Assembly: GCA_016946835.1 (NCBI GenBank)
Contig: JACVTC010000658.1
Coordinates: forward strand, 1 to 13,089
Source of the DNA: Neocallimastix lanati (nom. inval.)
Taxonomy: Eukaryota; Neocallimastigomycota; Neocallimastigomycetes; Neocallimastigales; Neocallimastigaceae
Length of the DNA stretch: 13,089 nt
Direction of reading: 5' to 3'
Numbering within the stretch: the first letter of the stretch is position 1; each line of letters begins with the position of its first letter. Shown here piece by piece: positions 1-5,996 of the stretch. The notes beneath the pieces are model-generated. The model did no database searches. It was not told where the DNA came from and saw only the letters and a program-made list of their open reading frames with translations. Made by a program: the position numbers and the translations under genes.

Positions 1-563
1 GGTCTTTCTCAAAACTACAATAAAGAAGATTAGTTATTAGGAAATCTTTATAATAATTTAAATATATATTAATAATAATAAATATACATTTAAAATATAT
101 TATATTGGAGTATAGTATAATATATAATAAATATGTATTAAAATAATAAATATAATAAATATAACTATATAATTCTTAAAATGAAAATAAATAAAATTAA
201 AAATATAAGAATATAATTATATAATAAATATGAATATAATAAATAATATCAACTATATATATTTAATTATAATTAAAATAACTAAAACTATTTCATTATA
301 TTATATATTATAATATATAGAAGTATTATGTATTTTTAATATAAACTTTAAAATAAATATGCATAGTTAAATTATATATATAAGTATATTCTTATATAAT
401 TTAGAAGAAATTAACTATTTAATTTAATATATTTAATATATTTCATATTATAATGAATAATATATGTATAAATATTGAATAATATATGAATAAGAAATTA
501 TTTCAAATATTATTATTGACAAAGAGATTATACATTTAATATTTAATAATTATTATTAAATAT
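1..563. other. AT-rich stretch without a recognisable gene
   Basis: Almost pure A/T with short TATA and AATAAA-like words, and stop codons dense in all six frames. Bases 1-40 are slightly less AT-biased and could be the edge of something outside the window, but no domain or splice pattern can be supported. On the minus strand this would be downstream of the Gag relic at 596-1281, where protease and integrase would be expected. None is visible, so that element is truncated or decayed here. Confidence 0.6.
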
Positions 564-589
564 ACAAATATGTTGCTACACATATTTGT
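564..589. repeat. Perfect 10-bp inverted repeat (hairpin)
   Basis: The left arm acaaatatgt (564-573) is exactly complementary to acatatttgt (580-589) across a 6-base loop, tgctac. It sits just past the low-complexity tail of the minus-strand Gag relic. A 10-bp perfect stem is not rare in DNA this AT-rich, but the loop holds three of the few G/C bases nearby. No function can be assigned. Confidence 0.6.
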
Positions 590-595
590 TTTATA

Positions 596-1030
596 TCAGA
601 TTTTTATAATTATTACGATTTTTATAATTTTTATTATAATTTTTATTATAATTCTTATTATAATTTTTATTATTATAATTATTGTTATTAAATCTTTATA
701 ATTATTATTATTATTAAATTTAGTTTGATCCATGGTTCTGCTTGGTTCTCCATTGTAATGGCATTCATTTGTTAAATGACCATGTTGTCTACAAATGTGA
801 CAGTATTTGTTTGGAATTCTTCTTTGAAAATTATTTTGTCTGTGGCTTTTATATCTATTATTTCTATTAAATACTAAGTCTAAATCTATGGGATTATTGT
901 AGTTATTATAAATGTTACGATTATAATGATTAATTTGTGTTTTGATTATTTCGTTCATGCGTTTTATAAATATATTTCTGGATTTGATAATATCATAATA
1001 ATCTTTAGCTGTTTTACCAGGTTCAGGCAA
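596..1030 (-). pseudogene. Gag nucleocapsid part with CCHC zinc knuckle (Ty1/copia type)
   Basis: In retrotransposons the nucleocapsid part of Gag binds and packages element RNA. Numbered from the 1030 end, residues 77-90 (codons 761-802) form a CX2CX4HX4C knuckle, CHICRQHGHLTNEC, preceded by a basic Arg/Lys/Asn stretch, as is usual for nucleocapsid. After residue 105 the frame turns into an Ile/Lys run. One of the other frames there instead reads Asn, Tyr and Lys repeats with a stop near 596, which looks like the original tail, so a frameshift near 695 is likely. The start at 1030 is not a true start: the upstream half of Gag continues in another frame (964-1281), giving a second frameshift around 1020-1030. 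Gag identity is firm from the knuckle; a working protein is not expected. Confidence 0.75.
603..690 (-). repeat. Tandem 12-bp repeat coding Asn-Tyr-Asn-Lys
   Basis: The plus strand has three near-identical 12-mers, ttattataattt or ttattataattc, at 631-642, 643-654 and 655-666, with degenerate copies on either side. On the minus strand in one frame they read repeated Asn-Tyr-Asn-Lys. This fits a low-complexity basic tail of Gag after the zinc knuckle. Replication slippage is the likely origin. Confidence 0.6.
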
Positions 1031-1281
1031 GAAGCAATTTGTAATTCCTTTGGTAGCGCCTTAAACATATACTGGATCTTGTCATTTTCACTCATATCGT
1101 AATTGGCTGTTTTAAGTTTGTTAAAAATGTTTAACATATCAGATAAACATTTTAAAACTTCCATATAGTTTCGAGGCTTCATAATTTTCAGTTTCTTGAT
1201 TAACTTCTCTACAATTAGTTCATCTGCTTCTTGGTTTATCTCTTCAAGTTTATTGATCATGTCATAAGCAGATTCTGTGGT
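964..1281 (-). pseudogene. Gag capsid part, copia UBN2-like
   Basis: This is the first visible part of the Gag whose knuckle lies at 761-802. The frame is open from just after a TAA at 1282-1284 down to 964, and the first ATG is at 1258-1260. Ordered landmarks match copia-type (UBN2/DUF4219 family) Gag: an early AYDMINKLEEI helix, a central PRNYMEVLKCLSDMLN segment where the family has its 'eflsrf..l' helix, then SENDKIQYMFKALPKEL, matching the family's acidic-Asp-Lys...LL.SLP block. The protein should shift frame shortly after KALPKEL into the 596-1030 frame. The first 70-100 residues normal for Gag are missing or lost in the AT-rich DNA between 1282 and the candidate LTR at 1394. The match is from pattern memory, with no alignment run. 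Confidence 0.65.
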
Positions 1282-1393
1282 TTATTCTAGATACATATTA
1301 ATTTATATTTAATTTATAATTACAATGTATTTAATATAATATAATTTAATATTTTATTAAGTTTGAGCTAGAATATAACTTTATATTAATAAA
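1282..1393. other. AT-rich leader between candidate LTR and Gag relic
   Basis: About 110 bases with no reading frame. On the minus strand it lies between the end of the candidate LTR and the Gag frame, where a primer-binding site and leader would be expected. No TGG-type tRNA primer site was found just after the LTR. A TAA at 1282-1284 is in frame with Gag. Confidence 0.4.
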
Positions 1394-1710
1394 GTTAACA
1401 GGAATTTACATTTAAAATTATAAATTTAATAAAATAAAATTCATTTTATACATATAATATAAATTTTATATAAGAATATAATATCTATAATTAAATATAA
1501 AATAAATATAAAATAATACATAATAATATATTATATGTCAATGAGTGAAGCTCAGATTAATTATTTTATATTATATATTTTATTTATTTAATGATATTTT
1601 ATTTAATAAAGAAGAATCCTTTTCTAAATAATAATTATTACATATATTTGATAATAATTTTATTTATAATAAAGCATAATGTATATAATTTTATTTACTA
1701 TATTTTAACA
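1394..1710 (-). repeat. Candidate LTR of element C
   Basis: On the minus strand the sequence begins TGTTAAAATATA directly after a purine tract (1711-1718), the standard place for a 3' LTR to start. Its last part, about 1398-1500, resembles 4129-4220: both contain ggaatttacatt, aaaattataaattt, catataatataaatt and aagaatat..atatctat. That second block ends a candidate LTR of element A which also begins TGTTA next to a purine tract. Sharing both ends over similar lengths (about 317 and 349) is the case for calling both LTRs. The far boundary is uncertain. A shorter version ending at 1536 (ATTGACA on the minus strand, about 175 bp) is possible, in which case the shared block would be flanking sequence. 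Confidence 0.5.
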
Positions 1711-1718
1711 TTCCCCCT
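1711..1718 (-). promoter_or_regulatory. Polypurine tract of element C
   Basis: Minus-strand AGGGGGAA immediately before TGTTA. Polypurine tracts survive RNase H and prime plus-strand DNA synthesis at the edge of the 3' LTR. Element A has the near-identical arrangement CAGGGGAA then TGTTAG at 4465-4473. Confidence 0.7.
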
Positions 1719-1740
1719 ACATTATGTCTTTTTTAGATAT

Positions 1741-1927
1741 ATTTTATTTTATTTTATTTTATTTTATTTTATTTTATTTTATTTTATTTTATTTTATTTT
1801 ATTTTATTTTATTTTATTTTATTTTATTTTATTTTATTTTATTTTATTTTATTTTATTTTATTTTATTTTATTTTATTTTATTTTATTTTATTTTTATTT
1901 TATTTTTATTTTATTTTATTTTATTTT
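1741..1927. repeat. (ATTTT)n microsatellite, about 37 units
   Basis: Thirty uninterrupted ATTTT units run from 1741 to 1890. Seven more follow, two of them ATTTTT, to 1927. It separates the minus-strand RNase H frame of element C from its purine tract and supplies that frame's last codons and TAA stop. Open frames read through it on the plus strand give alternating Phe/Ile/Leu/Tyr low-complexity peptides, which are not genes. Confidence 0.95.
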
Positions 1928-2329
1928 ATAAATTATATCGTTATATTTCTTAATGTTAATACCTGATACTGGTTTTATTAAAGGATCAGCTAACATATCA
2001 TTTATGCTAATATATTCTAATTTTATATTCTTCTCTTTTATTTTTTCTTGAATAAATTTATATCTAGTATCAATATGTTTGCATCTACCTTTAGCATTTT
2101 CATCTTCAGCTATTGCTATACAAGCTTTATTATCTACTTTTATTTTTATTAAGACATTCTTATTAGTTATTTCTTCGAATAAAATTTTTAACCATATTCC
2201 ATAATGTTTTGCGCATTCAGTAAAACTAATAAATTCAGCTTCAGCTGTTGATAATGTAACATTTCTTTGAATTTGTGATTTCCAGGAAATTGGTCTATTT
2301 CCAAGTAAGAATATATATCCACCTACAGA
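1916..2329 (-). pseudogene. Ty1/copia RNase H C-terminal fragment (element C)
   Basis: A 137-codon open frame without an upstream ATG, stopping at TAA 1916-1918. It aligns by eye to the last part of copia pol. SVGGYIFLLG matches the 'STSGYvflLg' motif. Next come PISWKSQ, STAEAEFISFTECAK (active-site Glu region), VDNKACI (active-site Asp), KHIDTRYKFI (active-site His region) and DMLADPLIKP, matching the terminal 'ADilTK' motif. RNase H degrades RNA in the RNA:DNA hybrid during reverse transcription. The first catalytic Asp and all of the reverse transcriptase are missing: the frame begins at a junction near 2323-2329 with an unrelated Gag piece. Its sequence is clearly different from element A's RNase H, so it belongs to another copia family. 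The stop lies within the (AAAAT)n tract. Confidence 0.88.
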
Positions 2330-2633
2330 TTATATAGCTCTAAGAATCTTGTATTAAAGTCATAGATTCTTTCATTTGGATTGATCATAATTTTCTTAAT
2401 TTGTCGTAATTTGTTTTCTTTCATATTTTCTCTTCAATATTTCTTTTTAATCAGGTTTACACATTCATTTAATGTTAGAATACGACCCAATTTAATAGGA
2501 CCCTAACAATATCATCCTCACAAGCTGCAATGATATAACTAAATTTACCTTCATCACTAAATATACGCTCTCTTCTAAACCAGTCAGTAATACGGAACTT
2601 CCAGATGATATGAAATGAAAATAAAAACCTTAA
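2323..2633 (-). pseudogene. Ty3-type Gag capsid fragment (Retrotrans_gag-like)
   Basis: Two frames joined by a shift near 2500. The first (2475-2633) reads WKFRITDWFRRERIF, then KFSYIIAACEDDIVR. The second (about 2323-2502) reads GPIKLGRILTLNECVNLI, KKKY, an in-frame TGA, then LRQIKKIM and ERIYDFNTRFLELYN, ending at TAG 2323-2325. The order of a Trp-rich helix, an 'aa..L..ivr' block, then 'L.qLkki....s..dFn.rFl.Ly' follows the capsid domain of Ty3-type Gag (Retrotrans_gag, PF03732). It is a different Gag type from the one at 964-1281. What follows downstream is not Ty3 pol but copia RNase H, so the fragment was joined to it by rearrangement or nested insertion. The family assignment is by motif order only. 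Confidence 0.55.
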
Positions 2634-3268
2634 TTATTAATAAATTATTTTATTATTAATTACATAAAAATAAATCAATTAATCACTTGATTAATTATCA
2701 TATGATTTATAAAATGATCCAGAAATAACGTAATATAAGATAAATTTATGTATCATCATAAATTCTATTAAATACATATAATCAATGTAAAATAAAATTT
2801 ATATCAAAAATTTTATGTTATGTAAATAATTTATAAATTAATTAAGTTTTATTTTATTTAATTTTAATTATTTTTATTATATTTTTATTATATTTTTATT
2901 ATATTTTTATATTTTTCTAATTATTATAAATATTTTATTATTTATATTATACTTTTTATAATATTCAACTAAATATTTAATTCTTATTATTTTAAAATAG
3001 TTTATAATTAAAGAGTATTATATAAAGAATACCTTTTACGTTATATTTATTCTTTGTAATTTTGCAATTTTGCAAATTGCCATTCATTCAATTAAAGTTA
3101 TAATATCAAATTAAATATATCTTTTATTAATAAAATTAGTTTAGTAATATTCAATATGAATTTATAAAAATTTAGTAGTTAAATAAATTTAAATTATAGA
3201 ATAAATAAATAAATATTTAATAAATAAATAAATAAATTTATATTATATTAATAAATTTCATAAATAAA
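2634..3268. other. AT-rich spacer without a gene
   Basis: No supported coding. It contains an 11-bp tandem repeat at 2869-2901, an (AAAT)n run at about 3200-3238 and a slightly less AT-biased patch near 3025-3090. It separates the Ty3-type Gag piece from the small minus-strand open frame at 3269-3421. If those two belonged to one Gag, this would be an insertion or intron, but I see no convincing splice sites. Confidence 0.5.
2869..2916. repeat. 11-bp tandem repeat, tatttttatta
   Basis: Three perfect units at 2869-2879, 2880-2890 and 2891-2901, followed by a degenerate unit to about 2916. It is a short minisatellite in AT-rich noncoding DNA with no apparent role. Confidence 0.75.
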
Positions 3269-3421
3269 TTATATAACTTCTCCTAGTAAGAGATACTGAA
3301 TCAGGCGTACTTTATCACAGATCTCTACATCTTTATGAACACCTCCAATCCTTGGTAGAGTTCTAGCATCAAAATCATTATTATCCACTAGATCTATTGA
3401 AGGAGAAGATGAACTTGACAT
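3269..3421 (-). CDS. Small open frame of 50 residues, unknown; possible Gag N-terminus or first exon
   Basis: The ATG at 3419-3421 opens a 50-residue frame: a MSSSSSPS start, an acidic DLVDNNDFDA segment, then LPRIGGVHKDVEICDKVRLI and an LLLGEVI end. The frame stays open upstream to 3502, but that extension codes only AT-type hydrophobic residues, so the internal ATG is preferred. The segment is visibly richer in G and C than its flanks, which argues for real coding. I do not recognise a domain. Two hypotheses fit: the N-terminus of a Gag whose capsid survives at 2323-2633, or a first exon of a host gene. The upstream minus-strand DNA (3540-3811) carries poly(A) tracts and TATA-like repeats, consistent with a promoter. 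The stop comes early for either hypothesis. Confidence 0.4.
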   Translation of the reverse strand: MSSSSSPSIDLVDNNDFDARTLPRIGGVHKDVEICDKVRLIQYLLLGEVI

Positions 3422-3502
3422 CTTCACAAAATTCAGGATAATAAATATTTTATATATATATAATAAGTTTAACAATATAGTTTTATTAATTAATAAAAAC
3501 AC

Positions 3503-3647
3503 GTTTAATATTTTATAGCAATTAAATATATAATTTAGTCACGTCACTATTAAATTTTTTTTTTTTTTACTATTTAATATTATTTATTACTACTTTATTA
3601 TTAGTATTATTATTTTTTATAATATATAATAAACTAATAGCTAATAG
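3503..3647. other. AT-rich region with a 14-T run
   Basis: Noncoding. A run of 14 T lies at 3555-3568 (poly(A) on the minus strand), with a CACGTTT / CACGTCA pair of small GC patches at about 3500 and 3540. Such stiff dA:dT tracts are common in eukaryotic promoters, and this one lies upstream of the minus-strand frame at 3269-3421. Confidence 0.4.
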
Positions 3648-3697
3648 TTAAAGGCTTATTCGTTTTTATACTGATTCAAACACCCAGTTACCTTTTA
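3648..3697 (-). promoter_or_regulatory. Direct repeat copy 1 with TATA-like core
   Basis: First of two copies of a roughly 50-bp block that match at about 41 of 50 positions. On the minus strand it carries AACTGGGTGTTTGAATCAGT followed by a TATAAAAACGAATAAG core. Within it CTGG and TCAG can pair as a short stem around a 9-base loop. It lies about 250 bases upstream of the ATG at 3419-3421 and is GC-richer than its surroundings. Promoter module is an inference; the duplication itself is observed. Confidence 0.55.
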
Positions 3698-3760
3698 TTA
3701 CAAATAAAATATTACAATTAATTAACTAACTTATTAATATTAACTAAATCTAACTTGTAA

Positions 3761-3810
3761 TTAAAGACTTATTCGTTTTTATCCTGGTCCAAATTCCCAG
3801 CTGCCTTTAA
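3761..3810 (-). promoter_or_regulatory. Direct repeat copy 2 with TATA-like core
   Basis: Second copy, offset by 113 bp from copy 1. On the minus strand it reads AGCTGGGAATTTGGACCAGG, then GATAAAAACGAATAAG. The short stem is kept: here CTGG pairs with CCAG, where copy 1 has CTGG with TCAG (a G-U pair). Most differences between copies are transitions. A run of 12 T lies just beyond, at 3828-3839. Confidence 0.55.
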
Positions 3811-3947
3811 TAAATAAAAATTAATTATTTTTTTTTTTTACACATAAATATTAATTTTCAACTAATATTATATTTAAACTTAATAAATTAACACATGAAA
3901 ATAATTATAATAAAAATATATCTCTTAATAAAACACTTATAAAAATA

Positions 3948-4044
3948 ATACAACTATATTACTGCGCATTCCCGATATCTCCACCAATTTTTGATATACG
4001 GGACTTTTATGTACTATATTTTAATTATAATAATATAGTTATAT
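3948..4044. repeat. Nested inverted repeats enclosing a GC-rich hairpin
   Basis: The inner arms tcccgatatc (3970-3979) and gatatacggga (3993-4003) pair over 10 bp with one bulged A and a 13-base loop. The outer arms aactatatta (3952-3961) and taatatagtt (4031-4040) pair over 10 bp, with three more pairs beyond one mismatch. The inner stem holds several G-C pairs in DNA that otherwise has almost none. The region lies beyond the candidate LTR of element A on the side where a leader would be. Confidence 0.7.
3969..3986 (-). promoter_or_regulatory. Possible tRNA primer-binding site
   Basis: The minus strand reads TGGTGGAGATATCGGGAA. Its complement (plus strand) has the layout of a mature tRNA 3' end: CCCGA where the T-stem would be, TATCTCC as a 7-base acceptor strand, a discriminator A, then CCA. 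Reverse transcription of LTR elements starts at such a site. The problem is location: it lies about 130 bases from the proposed end of the element A LTR, not within a few bases. It would fit better if another LTR ended near 3995. It also overlaps the inner hairpin. Confidence 0.3.
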
Positions 4045-4116
4045 CTTTATTTAATATATTATTACTTTTCCTAAATAATTAAAAAAAAACCCGTCTAAAA
4101 TAATTATATTAGAAAT

Positions 4117-4465
4117 TGGTTATTATAAGGAATTTACATTTTAAAATTATAAATTTTCTAATATAAAAATACACTTTAAACATATAATATAAATTATATA
4201 TATAAGAATATTATATCTATATGTCGTTAAGAATAAAATGATATTTGGTTTTAATATAAATTTATTTATTAAAATATTTAATAGGTAATTACAATGTTAA
4301 CAAATTTAGAAAAATTACATTTTATTTATACTTGTTGTGGCTAGTGCCAAATATAATGAACTTTTATTACAATTAATTAAAGAAGTATTTCAAATATAAT
4401 GAGATAAATTATATAACGAATATTAATATAATAAATTTAATACAATAATTCTTTATATTCTAACA
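4117..4465 (-). repeat. Candidate LTR of element A
   Basis: On the minus strand it starts TGTTAGAATATAAAG directly after the purine tract CAGGGGAA (4466-4473), seven bases past the pol stop. That start is firm. The end is uncertain. The block 4129-4220 resembles the end of the element C LTR (about 1398-1500), and shortly after it the strand reads ATAACCA, giving about 349 bp. The alternative end at 4295, where the minus strand reads GTTAACA, gives a 171-bp LTR with good TGTTA/TAACA ends. No partner LTR is visible, because the gag side of element A is cut off at about 7500. Confidence 0.6.
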
Positions 4466-4473
4466 TTCCCCTG
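4466..4473 (-). promoter_or_regulatory. Polypurine tract of element A
   Basis: Minus-strand CAGGGGAA sits between the pol stop codon (4480-4482) and the TGTTAG start of the LTR. It is the primer site for plus-strand DNA synthesis in LTR elements. Confidence 0.75.
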
Positions 4474-4479
4474 TCAAAC

Positions 4480-5715
4480 TTAATTTTCTGTTATATCAAA
4501 AATTATGTTTGAGAATTTCTTCATTTTAGGTCCATTAACCGTTTTAGTCAAAACGTCAGCTAACATTCTTTCCGTATCAATATATTCTAATATAATTCTT
4601 TTCATTTTAATATGATCTTTGTTAAAATAGAATTTTAAATTAATATGTCTTAATTTTGAATTTAATTGTCCATTTTCAATTATTGTTTTACTAGAAATGT
4701 TGTCAGTGTAAATTTTAATTGGTTTGTCGAAACTGAATAATTCAGTTAACATATTTCTTATCCAAAGTACCTTTTTTACGCATTCTGAAGTTCCGATATA
4801 TTCCGCTTCCATTGCAGAGGTAGCTACTGTAGATTGCTTTTTTGATGACCAACAAATTGGGCTTTTTCCCATAAGAATTATATTTCCGGAGGTTGACTTT
4901 TTATCAGTTATATCTCCCCCTAAGTCAGCGTCCGTAAAAGTAAAAAATTCCCCTGTTCCTGTGTATTTAATTTTATAATTTAAAGTTGAATTTAAATATT
5001 TAAGAATATTAATTATCTTATTCCAGTCTGAAATATTTGGGTTCTCAGCTTTCCTAGTGGCTTTATTAACAGCAAATGAGATATCAGGACAACTACATTT
5101 AGCTAAATAAATAAGGGAACCTAAGGCACTTTTATATGTTGTTTTATTAAACGGATTGTTATTTTCGTTTATATTATCACCAGTACAAGGTGTATTAGTT
5201 TTAGGAGTATTATTAATTTTGAATTTTGATAAAATATTTTTAATGTAAGTAATCTGAGAAATTAAGTATGAGTTATTCTGTTTTTCTACTGTTATACTAA
5301 GTAAATAGTTGATTCTTTCACAATTTGAAATTTTGAATTTTTCTTTTATTAATTTAATGGTTTTGGAAATTTCTTGGTCCTTATCTGTAATAATCATGTC
5401 ATCAACATAAATGCCGATTATACATGATGTACTTTCCTTATTGACCTTTTTAAATATACATGGTTCAGAGACAAGTTGTTGAAATCCAATGTTTTCAAGA
5501 AAAACAGTAATAGTTTCATTCCATACTCTTTCCGATTGCTTTAATCCGTAAAGCACCTTATTTAATTTCCAATAGCCCTTACCATAATTTTTGTCTCCTT
5601 GAAGAATATTAACAAAAATATCCTTATCTAATTTTGTGTTTAAGTAAGCAGCTTTAATATCGGGTTGGAAAATATTCCAATGAAATATTGCTGCTAATAA
5701 AATAATAAATTTCAT
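4480..5715 (-). CDS. Copia reverse transcriptase (palm onward) and RNase H, intact 411-residue part of element A pol
   Basis: This copies element RNA into DNA and removes the RNA strand, inside virus-like particles. Residue numbers are from the ATG at 5715. QPDIKAAYLN has the first catalytic Asp (D19), LYGLKQS is at 55-61 and YVDDM has catalytic D105 and D106. The connection LGSLIYLAKCSCPDISFAVN is at 198-217. RNase H shows TDADLGGD (D264), KQSTVATSAMEAEYIG (E303), YTDN (D338) and RHINLKF (H357), ending in MLADVLTK at 384-391. All expected catalytic residues are present. The ATG at 5715 is only an internal Met: the same frame is open to 5775 and carries GIDYELTFSP just before it, the conserved copia block, so the real polyprotein entered from upstream. 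A shift at about 5765-5775 separates it from the fingers domain. Confidence 0.93.
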   Translation of the reverse strand: MKFIILLAAIFHWNIFQPDIKAAYLNTKLDKDIFVNILQGDKNYGKGYWKLNKVLYGLKQSERVWNETITVFLENIGFQQLVSEPCIFKKVNKESTSCIIGIYVDDMIITDKDQEISKTIKLIKEKFKISNCERINYLLSITVEKQNNSYLISQITYIKNILSKFKINNTPKTNTPCTGDNINENNNPFNKTTYKSALGSLIYLAKCSCPDISFAVNKATRKAENPNISDWNKIINILKYLNSTLNYKIKYTGTGEFFTFTDADLGGDITDKKSTSGNIILMGKSPICWSSKKQSTVATSAMEAEYIGTSECVKKVLWIRNMLTELFSFDKPIKIYTDNISSKTIIENGQLNSKLRHINLKFYFNKDHIKMKRIILEYIDTERMLADVLTKTVNGPKMKKFSNIIFDITEN

Positions 5716-5744
5716 GCTGTCAATACTTAAAGTTGGGGAGAATG

Positions 5745-5996
5745 TTAATTCATAATCGATTCCTCGGATTTGGCTTTAGCGACTATATGTGCTTTAAATC
5801 TAGTGATCATGTTATTATTATCCTTTTTTATGTTGAAAATCCATTTTGTTTTTATAGGTTTTTTATCTTCTGGTAATTTAGAAATGTAAGTCATAATTTT
5901 GTTACTATATAAATTATTTAATTCGTCATTAATAGCATTTAACCATTCTTCTTTATTTTTACCCGGTTTAAGTGATATTATCCAACATTTTTCCTT
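5745..5996 (-). pseudogene. Copia reverse transcriptase fingers segment of element A
   Basis: Open between stops at 5997-5999 and 5745-5747, with no ATG needed. It reads CWIISLKPGKNKEEWLNAIN, then NDELNNLYSNKIMTYISKLP, KPIKTKWIFNIKKD, and RFKAHIVAKAKS. These match the start of copia reverse transcriptase in order: 'W..Am..E...l..n.tw.lv.lP', 'i..KWvfk.K' and 'R.KArlVAkg'. The next conserved block, GIDYELTFSP, is in another frame just downstream, which places a small indel near 5765-5775. At its upstream end it overlaps the linker frame (5978-6367), where an indel in the A-rich stretch near 5985-5995 is the likely cause. Together with 4480-5715 it completes the reverse transcriptase. Confidence 0.85.

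Noticed and set aside
1051-1060. Plus-strand tggtagcgcc, identical to the start of a classic initiator-tRNA-Met primer-binding site
   Set aside because: It lies inside the minus-strand Gag frame at the conserved KALPKE codons, with no LTR end beside it, so the match is best explained by coding sequence.
1741-1927. CRISPR-like or regulatory tandem array
   Set aside because: It is an uninterrupted 5-bp microsatellite without spacers.
1591-1966. Plus-strand frames of 80-120 codons over the ATTTT tract
   Set aside because: They are translations of the microsatellite (repeated Phe/Ile/Leu/Tyr) with no non-repeat domain.
3269-3502. Longer 77-codon start for the small frame at 3269-3421
   Set aside because: The extra 27 residues come from AT-rich DNA with the composition of the flanks; the base composition changes at the internal ATG.
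3670-3810. tRNA-like B-box words (gattcaaac, ggtccaaattcc) in the direct repeats
   Set aside because: No cloverleaf can be drawn: there is no matching acceptor stem, anticodon arm or A box, and the T-arm-like stem has the wrong loop size.
4724-4978. Plus-strand 84-codon frame
   Set aside because: It is the antisense shadow of the RNase H coding sequence of element A.
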